Assembly (NCBI GenBank): GCA_027704905.1
Contig: CM051001.1
Span: 27,783,237-27,847,236, forward strand
DNA: 64,000 nt
Source of the DNA: Muraenolepis orangiensis
Lineage: Eukaryota; Chordata; Actinopteri; Gadiformes; Muraenolepididae
Direction: 5' to 3'
Below the pieces are notes generated by a model. The model ran no database searches. It had not been told where the DNA came from and saw nothing but the letters and a program-made list of their open reading frames with translations. Positions 36,545 to 46,548 of this stretch are shown here, piece by piece (position 1 is the first letter of the stretch; each line of letters begins with the position of its first letter). Made by a program: the position numbers and the translations under genes.

Positions 36545-37812
36545 TTAGCAGGAACGTGACCTGCTCCTTCTCGGCGTTGAGCTCGGCGATCGTTCCCTCC
36601 AAGCTGGTCCTGAAACTGAGGGACCTAGGTCTGGGCGCCTCCATCTGTAACTGGATTATGGACTTCCTGACGGGCAGGCCTCAAGTGGTGAGGATTGGGA
36701 ACAACATCTCATCCACTCTGGTCCTCAACACCGGAGCACCCCAAGGCTGCTGCCTCAGTCCTCGGCTGTATTCACTGTACACACATGACTGTACTGCCAC
36801 GCACAGCAATAATCGGATTATCAAGTTCGCAGACGACGCCACAGTCATCGGCCTGATAAGCGAGGGCGACTAAACGGAGTACAGACATGAGGTAGTCCAG
36901 CAGGACAACAGCCTTGCACTGGATGTCAGCAAGACTAAGGAGCTCATCGTGGACTTCAGGAGCCACAGGGGCACCCACTCCACCATCAGCCTGGATGGAA
37001 GTCGTCAACTGCTTCCGTTTCCTTGGGCTACAGATTTCCAATGACCTGGCGTGGACCCGCAACACGGAGGTCATGCTGAAGAAGGAACATCAGCGCCTCT
37101 ATGCTCTGCGGTGCCTCAGGAAAAGTGATAGACCAGAGGTGGCTAGTGAACTTCTCCCATGGCACCGTAGAGAGCGTCCTGACGGGTGGCGTCACTGTGT
37201 GGTACGAAAACACCACTGCACAGGACAAGAAAGCCATCCAGAGGGTCGTGAGGACGGCAGAGAAGATCATCGGGTGTGCACTTCCATGCATTGAGGAGAT
37301 CTGTAGGACCAGATGTCGGAAGAAGGCCATGTCCATCATAAAGGACTGCAACCACCCTGGGCACCATCTCTTCTCCCCCCTACCGTCTGGTCGCCGGTTG
37401 CGCAGCATCCGTACAAGTACTACTAGGTTTAAGGATAGATTTGATCCACAGGCAGTGACCTACTGAACTGCTAGGAGTGCTGCCACTTTCACTTTCACTT
37501 TCATTAATATTACACTTACATACTTTGCTGGACTCTCTGGACTCATCACAGTTACTGTACTGTACTGCACTGTATTCATAATGCTGTTGCACTACTGGCA
37601 CTAAAAAATATATATATAAAAAACATGTACATATCATTTAAGTCACTTTGCTGCTCTCTTTTTTGTTTATTTTATTGTATATATAATTTTTATTTGTATG
37701 GTGTTGTTTTTAAGATTTATACTGCGGGAGGGAATATAAGTAAGCGTACGAGTAAACGTTCCTATGTACTTGTTACAAATGGCAAATACAAATCTTGTAT
37801 CTTGCATCTTGT
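36545..37812 (+). mobile_element. L2-type LINE fragment (RT domain to 3' end), defective
   Basis: The reverse-transcriptase core is clear (LNTGAPQGCCLSP, then KFADDATVIGLI with the catalytic Asp pair). Later segments include FRFLGLQISNDLAWT, GGVTVWYENTTAQDKKAIQR and LFSPLPSGRRLRSIR. A premature TAA at 36871-36873 and at least two frameshifts (near 37000 and 37110) break the frame. The 5' part, including endonuclease, is missing, as usual for truncated LINE copies. The 3' UTR ends near the TTGTATCTTGCATCTTG repeats at 37790-37812. It lies just upstream of the tmem33 promoter. Confidence 0.85.
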
Positions 37813-37854
37813 ACCAAAGGCTTAACGTGACACGATGGACGTCATCAAATCACG

Positions 37855-38020
37855 TTGGAACACGCAGCTTTTTGTTGTACTCCTCTTGTATCGCGGTAAC
37901 AACCCCCTCTCATTTCGCGGGATCTTGAGCAGCAGGTCAGCTGACCGTCTCTCTACCGGAGCGCCGTGCGACTCTCTCTGAACACCGGAGGATCACTCGT
38001 CCACTCATTCGCAGGTTAGC
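37855..38020 (+). promoter_or_regulatory. tmem33: Candidate tmem33 promoter and noncoding first exon
   Basis: A CpG-bearing single-copy stretch (TTTCGCGGG, an E2F-like site; ACCGGAGCGCCGTGCG) precedes a possible donor at ATTCGCAG|GTTAGC (38013/38014). The first coding exon at 39917 needs a 5' leader exon upstream of the minisatellites, and this is the best candidate. No other CpG-rich stretch lies between here and the coding start. Confidence 0.45.
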
Positions 38021-38289
38021 GCGGTTAACGTTCACTTTACCCTGGAAACACTAAGTGTTTGTTGTTAATGTTAACCGTCCGTCTAGTTCCGCTAAACGGG
38101 TATTTTAAATCGTCCGTTACAGCGTCCACTCTCGTCCACTTTTAACGGTTACAACTAGCCACAAGACGGCTAACTGGTAGCATGCCTAGCTAGCTGGATA
38201 GCAGCCGTGGAGAATGTTCTAGACCTGCTGCTGCTTTGGGTTGGAAATGGATGTGCTAATGCTAACGCTAGCAGGTGTCCGGAGGACCA

Positions 38290-39640
38290 CCAGGTTGACG
38301 TTCATGTCAGGTCGCCTGCTTGTTAGCTGGTTAGCATCAACATGTCTTCGTTAGCTGGTTAGAATCATCATGTCTAGTCTGGTTAGCATCAACATGTGTA
38401 GTCTAGTTAGCTGGTTAGAATCATGTCTAGTTAGCTGGTTATCATCATCATGTCTAGTTGGCTGGTTAGGATCATGTCTAGTTGGCTGGTTAGAATCATG
38501 TCTAGTTAGCTGGTTAGAATCATGTCTAGTTGGCTGGTTAGAATCATGTCTAGTTGGCTGGTTAGAATCATGTCTAGTTGGCTGGTTAGAATCATGTCTA
38601 GTTAGCTGGTTAGCATCATGTCTAGTTGGCTGGTTAGAATCATGTCTAGTTAGCTGGTTAGAATCATGTCTAGTTAGCTGGTTAGCATCATCATGTCTAG
38701 TTAGCTGGTTCGCAACATCATGTCTAGTTAGCTGGTTAGCAACATCATGTCTAGTTAGCTGGTTAGCATCATTATGTCTAGTTAGCTGGTTAGAATCATG
38801 TCTAGTCTGGTTAGCATCAACATGTCTAGTTAGCTCGTTAAATCAACATGTCTAGTTAGCTTGTTATCCGTCCTAGTAACATTGTAACTGCCTCTGTGTT
38901 CAGTTTGAGTTTGGTTCCTACCAGTTTTTGGTTCCTACCTAAATGCTGTAGATTAAGGGCGGAACTAATGGTTGAAGCGCACAGTGTTCCGGGGACGTTT
39001 TATGCCGACGCACACGCGTGTAGAAATCTCTGTATATTAGAGATAGTTCCGTCACAGTCAGTCAGTTCGGTCGATCAGTTCAGTCAGTGAAGTTCCATAA
39101 TTTCCTCTCTTATTGCATGCAGCCAATAAGGTACGTTTGGTGTTGTGGTTGTTAGCTGTGTGTAAGCGCAAGTCAGGTAGCTAAAGTGCTAACGAAATGT
39201 TTGCTAAGTGAGTTTATTATTATTATTATTGCAGAAGGATTTAATGTGTTTTGTAGGTTAAGTTCATTTTGGTTAACAATATTGTAAAGACATGTGACAC
39301 TAAGAGACGAAGTAGAAATAATATGAATGTATGTTGTTATTGTTTGATCTGTGATTTATTGTATTTCATGTGTGTGTTTCACAGTTCTCACGGTCTGGAT
39401 TTGAATAAATCCTACCAGTATCATAAAGAACGCATTGCTGTCATCATTGCATGAGAGGGAGTTACATGTTACATGTCTAGTTAGCTGGTTATTCGTCCTG
39501 GTTACATCATGTCTAGTTAGCTGGTTATTCGTCCTGGTTACATGTCTAGTTAGCTGGTTATCCGTCCTGGTTACATCATGTCTAGTTAGCTGGTTATCCG
39601 TCCTGGTTACATCATGTCTAGTTAGCTGGTTATTCGTCCT
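38290..39640. repeat. 24-bp minisatellite in tmem33 5' intron, split in two blocks
   Basis: CATGTCTAGTTAGCTGGTTA units fill 38290-38882 and resume at 39467-39640. A 584-bp element separates them. Confidence 0.9.
38883..39466. mobile_element. Possible solo LTR or TIR element within the minisatellite
   Basis: The segment begins TGTAACTGCCTC and ends GAGGGAGTTACA, a terminal inversion matching at 11 of 12 positions with TG...CA ends. It has an internal AATAAA (39401-39406). The array sequence resumes after it with a near duplicate of the pre-insertion bases (GTAACAT versus GTTACAT). No coding sequence is inside. Confidence 0.45.
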
Positions 39641-39768
39641 GGTTCATCAGCGACCTCTAAATGCCCTGGTAGAATCATAGCAGTAAATTATTTTCGCTAT
39701 ACTGTACTTGACAATACATTTTAATGTAGTCTAAAGGTTTAACCATTTAGACTAACAGAATACTAGAT

Positions 39769-39845
39769 GCTGGTGGTTCTGTTAGTCTGCTGGTGGTTCT
39801 GTTAGTCTGCTGGTGGTTCTGTTAGTCTGCTGGTGATTGTGTTTG
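39769..39845. repeat. 20-bp repeat before the first tmem33 coding exon
   Basis: Three to four copies of CTGCTGGTGGTTCTGTTAGT. Confidence 0.85.
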
Positions 39846-39916
39846 TGGGCTGGTGGTTCTGTGTGCTGATGGTTGTGTTTCATCAACAGCCCATCTGAGA
39901 AGGAACCCCTCCAGAG

Positions 39917-42900
39917 ATGTCTGACACTGACCAACAGCCCTCCTCTGGGCCCCCCCCTGGGCCCCCCCCTGGGGCTCCACGCACCGGGCCCCTGGTGAGT
40001 CTTCATTGTAAATTCATCTGAGATCGGCTCTCAAGTGGTCTCATCGGACCATATTCTTAATGTCAAGTGTGAACGCACCTACTAACGCCGTCCACGGATC
40101 TCTCAAACCACATGTGGATCACATAGGTGAGTTCGCGCTCGGCGTTAACAATGTTGTCTGCTGAGACCACTTGATATCCAATCTCACTTTGCCGCTGTGT
40201 ATGCAAATAAACACGTACATTTGCGTTCACACTGCTAAAATAATATTGTTTCAAGATTTTAATTGCCATTTGCAACAACTACAACGGAAGTGCGGTGTAT
40301 CAAGGGAACAGTGTAGGCTGGAGAGCGGTTTATCAAGGGAACAGTGTTGGCTGGAGAGCGGTGTATCAAGGGAAGAGTGTAGGCTGGAGTGCGGTGTATC
40401 AAGGGAACAGTGTAGGCTGGAGAGCGGTGTATCAAGGGAACAGTGTAGGCTGGAGAGCGGTGTATCAAGGGAACAGTGTAGGCTGGAGAGCGGTGTATCA
40501 GGCAGTGTGGAGGGGTATCAAGGGAACAGTGGAGGCTGGAGTGTGGTGTATCAAGGGAACAGTGTATTAAGGGAACAGTGTATTTGAAAGGCCCGCCCAC
40601 CATGATGCAGGACATCATGAAGGTGTGATGTGCAGTGATTGGCTGAGACCAGCGGACCCCTTGTCATGAGGAGAAACTAGATGTCCTGGCTTGTTGTTGA
40701 AACTTTGAATGTTTTTCTTCCTTCATAGCAATTCCTGCTTGGCAACAAGCTGGAGACGGCCATGTGGCTGTCGAGGCTGTTCACCGTCTACTGCTCCGTC
40801 ATGTTCATCCTGCCGCTCCTGGGGTACGTAGCTCCTCCCGAGGAGAGAGAACCTCGGTCTAGGTTCTAGCATGGTTGTGGTTCAACGGTTCTGATAAGTG
40901 AGCCGGAGAACATAGCGGGACGCCTCGATTTGTGGCTTTACCTTTTCAGCTCCGCCGGATGACGTAGTAGAGACGAGGTTGACGAGGTTGACGAGTTTTC
41001 AAGACGTTCTCCTTGAGGAAATTACCTGGGAACGGAATACTGGCCGTCTTACGCTTACCCACCGGCCTGTCCTTGTACGTCTCTAAAGGGACCCCTATGG
41101 TTTAGGATCAGGACTGTGACTGAACTATGCTGTATCGGTTCCAGATCTCACGCGGCGGCTAACTTCTACCAGCGCGCCCTGCTGGCCAACGCCCTGACCA
41201 GCGCCCTGCGGCTCCACCAGAGGCTGCCTCACTTCCAGCTGAGCAGGGCCTTCCTGGCCCAGGCCCTGCAGGAGGACAGCTGCCACTACCTTCTGTACTC
41301 CCTCATCCTGGTCAACTCCTACCCCATCACCAGTATCCTCCCACAGCTCCCATGAAAACAACCTCATCTTCTAGGTTTCTGAAGTCATTCACAACCTTGC
41401 TTTGTGTTTTAACATTATTGACCATTTGATTTAACTCGGCTTACATGCTGGATAAGGGGTCTGTTACCTGCTGGGTAAGGGGTCTGTTACCTGCTGGATA
41501 AGGGGTCTGTTACCTGCTGGTTAAGGGGTCTGTTACCTGCTGGTTAAGGGGTCTGTTACCTGCTGGGTAAGGGGTCTGTTACCTGCTGGGTAAGGGGTCT
41601 GTTACCTGTTGGATAAGGGGTCTGTTACCTGTTGGATAAGGGGTCTGTTACCTGTTGGATAAGGGGTCTGTTACCTGTGGATAAGGGGTCTGTTACCTGC
41701 TGGTTAAGGGGTCTGTTACCTGCTGGTTAAGGGGTCTGTTACCTGCTGGTTAAGGGGTCTGTTACCTGCTGGGTAAGGGGTCTGTTACCTGCTGGGTAAG
41801 GGGTCTGTTACCTGCTGGGTAAGGGGTCTGTTACCTGCTGGGTAAGGGGTGACTGTCCTTGACTCCTTGTTCTCAGTGAGCATCTTCCCAGTGTTCCTGT
41901 TCTCTCTGCTCCACGCCACCACCTACACCAAGAAGGTTCTCGACGTGAGTCCTCCCCCCCCCCCCCCCCCACACGACCCCACCGCCCTGCATCGGCGGGG
42001 TGACATACAATACTCCATCGCTAGAGGCCCACATGTACTTGAAAACAAAATAAAAAAATACTGCTGTGAAAGGTTGTTTGTTGTTAACCAAGCCACCCCG
42101 CCAATTTCAAGGCCTTAAATCCTTTAGATTAGACACCACAGCTCATCCCCTGTATACACCACACCTTGTTCTACCAAAGGCTCTAACGTTTGGTTTGTCC
42201 CCCTGCTCTCCAGTCCGTGGGTCCTGCCAGCCTCCTGTTCGTCAGGAACTTCCTGGACAAGCTGTCTGCCAACCAGCAGAACATCCTCAAGTTCATCGCC
42301 TGTAACGAGATCTTCTTGATGCCGGCCTCAGTCTTCATGCTCTTCAGGTGAACCAGCGTCTTCTCAGTAGTTATGTTACCCGCCAGGTATATTAACGGGG
42401 GGTCTGAGCGACCGCTTTGGGTGTATTAGTGACCGCTCCGGGGGGTCTGAGCGACCGCTTTGGGTGTATTAGTGACCGCTCCGGGGGGTCTGAGCGACCG
42501 CTTTGGGTGTATTAGTGACCGCTCCGGGGGGTCTGAGCGACCGCTTTGGGTGTATTAGTGACCGCTTTGGGTGTATTAGTGACCGCTCCGGGGGTCTGAG
42601 CGACCGCTTTGGGTGTATTAGTGACCGCTCCGGGGGTCTGAGCGACCGCTTGGGTGTATTAGCCCGGGGGTCGACCGCTTTGGGTGTATTAGTGACCGCT
42701 CCGGGGGTCTGAGCGACCGCTTTGGGTGTATTAGTGACCGCTCCGGGGGGTCTGAGCGACCGCTTTAGGTGTATTAGTGACCGCTCCGGGGGGTCTGAGC
42801 GACCGCTTTGGGTGTATTAGTGACCGCTCCGGGGGGTCTGAGCGACCGCTTTGGGTGTATTAGTGACCGCTCCGGGGGGTCTGAGCGACCGCTTTGGGTG

Positions 42901-43746
42901 TATTAGTGACCGCTCCGGGGGGTCTGAGCGACCGCTTTGGGTGTATTAGTGACCGCTCCGGGGGGTCTGAGCGACCGCTTTGGGTGTATTAGTGACCGCT
43001 CCGGGGGGTCTGAGCGACCGCTTTGGGTGTAATTAGTGACCGCTCCGGGGGGGTATGAGCGACCGCTCCGGGGGGGGTATGAGCGACCGCTCGGGGGGGG
43101 TTATGAGCGACCGCTCTGGGGGGTTATGAGCGACCGCTCCGGGGGTTATGAGCGACCGCTCCGGGGGTTATGAGCGACCGCTCCGGGGGCTTATGAGAGA
43201 CCGCTCCGGGGGTCATGTGCGACCGCTCTGGGGGGGTTATGAGCCACCGCTCTGGGGGGGGTTATGAGCGACCGCTCTGTCGCTCTATTTAGTGTCCGTA
43301 AACCCATGAATGGATAGTTGGTGGGGCTGTGGTTAACTTGTTGAGTGTGTGGTTCCTCTGTCCAGCGGTCAGGGCAGCATGCTGCAGCCCTTCATCTACT
43401 ACCGCTTCCTCACACTGCGCTACACATCCCGGAGGAACCCCTACTGCCGGTAAGACCCCTGCTAGCTCTTAGCCTCATCCTCAGCCTGGTTACAGGTCAC
43501 CCCAGTTAGTCTAGTTTATGGGATGTGTATCTGGTTATATTTAGTCTTTCTGTATTTGTTTGTTATTTGTCAGCGTATCATTATTGTATTCATGGTGTCC
43601 TCCTCCTCCTCTCTAGCACCTTGTTCACAGAGCTGCGTCTCCTCCTGGAGCAGCTGGTGATGAAGCCCATCTGCCCCCCCTTCTTCCGTAACATGTGCCT
43701 CAGCAGCATCTCCTTCGTCAGCCGCCTGGCGCCCACCGGCGTCTGA
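39917..43746 (+). CDS. tmem33: TMEM33, ER/nuclear-envelope transmembrane protein (7 coding exons, 258 aa)
   Basis: Coding exons: 39917-39994, 40729-40823, 41145-41332, 41877-41944, 42214-42347, 43366-43449, 43617-43746. All introns are GT-AG, phases are consistent and the total is 777 nt including TGA. The protein matches the vertebrate TMEM33 family along its length, with conserved blocks such as TAMWLSRLFTVYCS, FYQRALLANALTSALRLHQR, NQQNILKFIACNEIF and LQPFIYYRFLTLRY. Hydrophobic segments lie near residues 40-58, 100-135 and 170-188. TMEM33/Pom33 proteins are multi-pass ER and nuclear-envelope proteins that bind reticulons and modulate ER tubules and the unfolded protein response (family knowledge). 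The start is the only ATG giving the usual short Pro/Gly-rich N-terminus. Residues 11-19 come from a duplicated 12-bp GC-rich unit. Human TMEM33 is about 247 aa, and the extra residues are in this N-terminal tail. Confidence 0.97.
40290..40580. repeat. 33-bp minisatellite in tmem33 intron 1
   Basis: Units contain TATCAAGGGAACAGTGTAGG and CTGGAGAGCGGTG. The length is a multiple of three, which explains the apparent open frames. Confidence 0.93.
41450..41850. repeat. 23-bp minisatellite in tmem33 intron 3
   Basis: About 17 copies of GGGTAAGGGGTCTGTTACCT plus GCT. Each unit holds a donor-like GGTAAG. The array ends 26 nt before exon 4. Confidence 0.95.
42395..43280. repeat. 43-bp GC-rich minisatellite in tmem33 intron 5
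   Basis: About 20 copies of a unit with GACCGCTCCGGGGGGTCTGA and GACCGCTTTGGGTGTATTAG. It degenerates to shorter GACCGCTCCGGGG units at the right end. Confidence 0.95.
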
Positions 43747-44295
43747 GCCCCGCCCCTTCCTCCTCGGGCGCCCGGCTCCTCCCCCGTCCCGCCGTAAGGG
43801 ATGGGAACTCTCCGAACTTTGGGAGGGGACCGGGCGTTACCGTGCCAACAGAAGAAATGACCTTGTTTTTGTTGAATGTTCCCGCCTCTGTTGCCGTGGA
43901 CGACCAGCCTGCTGGCACTGAGCCCGTCATGCTGTATATTTTTTGTGTCTTTTGTCTTCTGGTTTTTAATAATCTGACCTCCATTTGACCTCTGGACTTG
44001 CCTGATTGCCCCTCCCCTTCCCCCACGCCCTGCCCCCTCCCCCATCTAGTGTCGTGACTGAAGGGGCCTGGGTGGGAGGAGCTACGTTAGCGTCTTATTT
44101 ATGTGTGACGACGATGCAGACTATCACGAACGTTACCGTTCTGAGTGAACGTACCTCGTATGTTTTTGATATTGGAGCCATGAGGGGGGCGGGGCTTGTG
44201 TGATCTTTCTCTTCATTCTGTTCTGTGTAACTGATTTTATGATGTCTTACTGCTTGTGCTATTAAACTTCTAATAAATGCCATTAACTTAAGTTT
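43747..44295 (+). other. tmem33: tmem33 3' UTR with poly(A) signals
   Basis: About 550 nt follow the TGA. ATTAAA (44261-44266) and AATAAA (44272-44277) lie together near the expected cleavage site. Confidence 0.75.
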
Positions 44296-45079
44296 AGCTG
44301 CATGGGTCGGGGTAGGTAGGTAGGTGTGTCTTAGAGAAAGAGGATCTTTAAGATGTATTATGAAAAGAAAGTGTGAAAGACGGTCATTAACCTTAAGGTT
44401 ATTTTTTAAATTTGGTCATTTACACGGTAAACTTAATTTTTCCACGTTTGGCAGAGAGTGTGAGAGTAACCTGAGGGTTACCTGAGGGAAGGCAGGGCAT
44501 CAAACGCCTTCTTGCGTTACTTCTCCATCCAAACTTTGCTTCTATTGATTTCTGCCGATGTCACTCCCTGGTGTACTGCATGTTCAATGTATTTATTTGC
44601 GTATTCAAATGCTATGTTTGTAGAAAGTCGATAATTCCTTCATGAAATGAATAAAATATTAAGATTAAATGAGATTGATTTAAAACCAACCTGTGATGTG
44701 TGTTCCTTCGATAGCTCCTCTAGAAATGGACCACTTTTTAAAACAAACCCTGCAGCATAGCAGTGTTAATAATTCACTTCAATACATCCAGGGTCTGAGA
44801 TATTTACATGTGTATATATAATATATATTTGATATAAAATATATCAACCATTTCATTGTCTTTGGTTTGAAAACGGTGTGGACAGTGTCTCATTCTGGGC
44901 AACAACAATGACTCGTTTTTTTGTAAACGAGTCATTGAAATATACTTATAGACGCTATACTTTATCATAAGATCTGAGTAACTAGTATTAGTATATAAAT
45001 CTTTATATTTTCAATATCCCGGCGTCGGGCGTGATGACGCGAACTAATCAAAATAGATCTTACACGTTCCCTCATCCAG
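44296..45079. other. tmem33-bbs7 intergenic sequence
   Basis: AT-rich single-copy sequence. An inverted pair CAATGACTCGTTTTT / TAAACGAGTCATTG lies at about 44906-44937. No gene. Confidence 0.4.
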
Positions 45080-45125
45080 CCAATCACAACACAGCTTGTT
45101 GGAACGGCTTCGTTTCCTGGACAAC
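45080..45125 (+). promoter_or_regulatory. bbs7: Candidate bbs7 promoter: CCAAT box and RFX X-box-like site
   Basis: CCAAT at 45080-45084 is followed by GTTTCCTGGACAAC at 45112-45125. Against the X-box RYYNCC-AT-RGNAAC this keeps both half-sites, with a changed spacer (TG) and one changed G. RFX factors control ciliary and BBS genes through X-boxes (established knowledge). The region from 45020 to 45200 is the only CpG-bearing segment between tmem33 and bbs7. Confidence 0.5.
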
Positions 45126-45349
45126 GGGGCCGCTGCGTCGACGTGCTGTGAGAACAACCGTTCAGTCAGATGGTCGTCTGCTCCCCATAGACGTAATGTA
45201 TTATTATATGACAAACATTGAATTACATATATACATATATATCAGTTGTAGTGTGTTTATATGTGGGTGTGTTCCAGGGCTTGAAGCTAGGCTAATGCTA
45301 ACGTAAGATAGCGCCTTCTAATCGCCTTGTGTTGGATAATCTCTTCTCT

Positions 45350-45840
45350 TCGGAACCACCACAACAACCATCAGGCTATCTTCTCTATAGAACCATCAGG
45401 TTCCCTTCTCTCTAACAGAACCATCAGAACCATCAGGTTCCCTTCTCTCTAACAGAACCACCAGAACCACCAGGGTCTCTTCTCTCTAATAGAACCATCA
45501 GGTTCCCTTCTCTCTAACAGAACCACCAGAACCATCAGGGTCTCTTCTCTCTAATAGAACCATCAGGTTCCCTTCTCTCTAACAGAACCACCAGAACCAT
45601 CAGGGTCTCTTCTCTCTAATAGAACCACCAGAACCACCAGGGTCTCTTCTCTCTATAGAACCATCAGGTTCCCTTCTCTCTAACAGAACCATCAGAACCA
45701 TCAGGTTCCCTTCTCTCTAACAGAACCACCAGAACCATCAGGGTCTCTTCTCTCTAATAGAACCACCAGAACCATCAGGGTCTCTTCTCTCTAATAGAAC
45801 CATCAGAACTATCCTGGTCTCTTCTTCTCTCTAACAGAAC
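45350..45840. repeat. Splice-acceptor-like minisatellite before bbs7 exon 1
   Basis: Units of TTCTCTCTAACAGAACCACC and GAACCATCAGGGTC, about 15 blocks. Each unit has a pyrimidine tract followed by AACAG. The last one (ending 45838) lies 31 nt before the bbs7 ATG. Confidence 0.92.
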
Positions 45841-45869
45841 CACCGGGGGTCTTAAGGCAGTCTGGAGTC

Positions 45870-46517
45870 ATGGAGCTCCATCTAAACCGTGTGGATTACA
45901 TGCAGGTAAGAATGGTTCAGGTGTCACATGATGGTCCTCCATGTGTCCGTGGTTTAAATAAAGCGTGTCAGTCTGTGTGTCTAATATGATGTATCATTAT
46001 ACCATATTTGATCCCAGGTTGGGGTCACGTCCCAGAAGACCATGCGACTGCTGCCGGCGTTGGGGAAGAAGGCCATGCAGAAGGTATAGACAACCGGGGG
46101 GGTCACCGCAGGGGGCGTGTCTTTAAACCGGCCCTCATCTTCCTCATCCTCCTCCTCCTCCTCCTCAGGTGGCGGTCGCTGACCACGATGGTGTGCTGAC
46201 GTGTTTTGGGATGAAGAAAGGAGAGCCGGTGGTGGGTGTCTCTGTACTGTCTGTCTTCTGGCTCTCTGGCTATGTACTGTCTCTACTGTCTCTCTACTGT
46301 CTCTACTCTCTACTTTCTCTCCTATCTATGTACTGTCTCTGTGCTGTCTCTACGGTGTCTTTCCTGTCACTACTTTCTAATTTCTCTCCTGTCGATGGAC
46401 TGTCTCTGTGCTGTCTCTTCTGTCTCTGTACTGTCTCTTTACTGTCTGTACTGTCTCTCTGCTGTCGGTACTGTCTGTCTACGGTCCATACTGGGACATT
46501 AACACAATGTTAATAAA

Positions 46518-46548
<31 letters not shown>

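Noticed and set aside
38370..38855. 161-aa Leu/Cys/Trp-rich frame
   Set aside because: The 24-bp repeat is a multiple of three, so an open frame is expected. No family resemblance.
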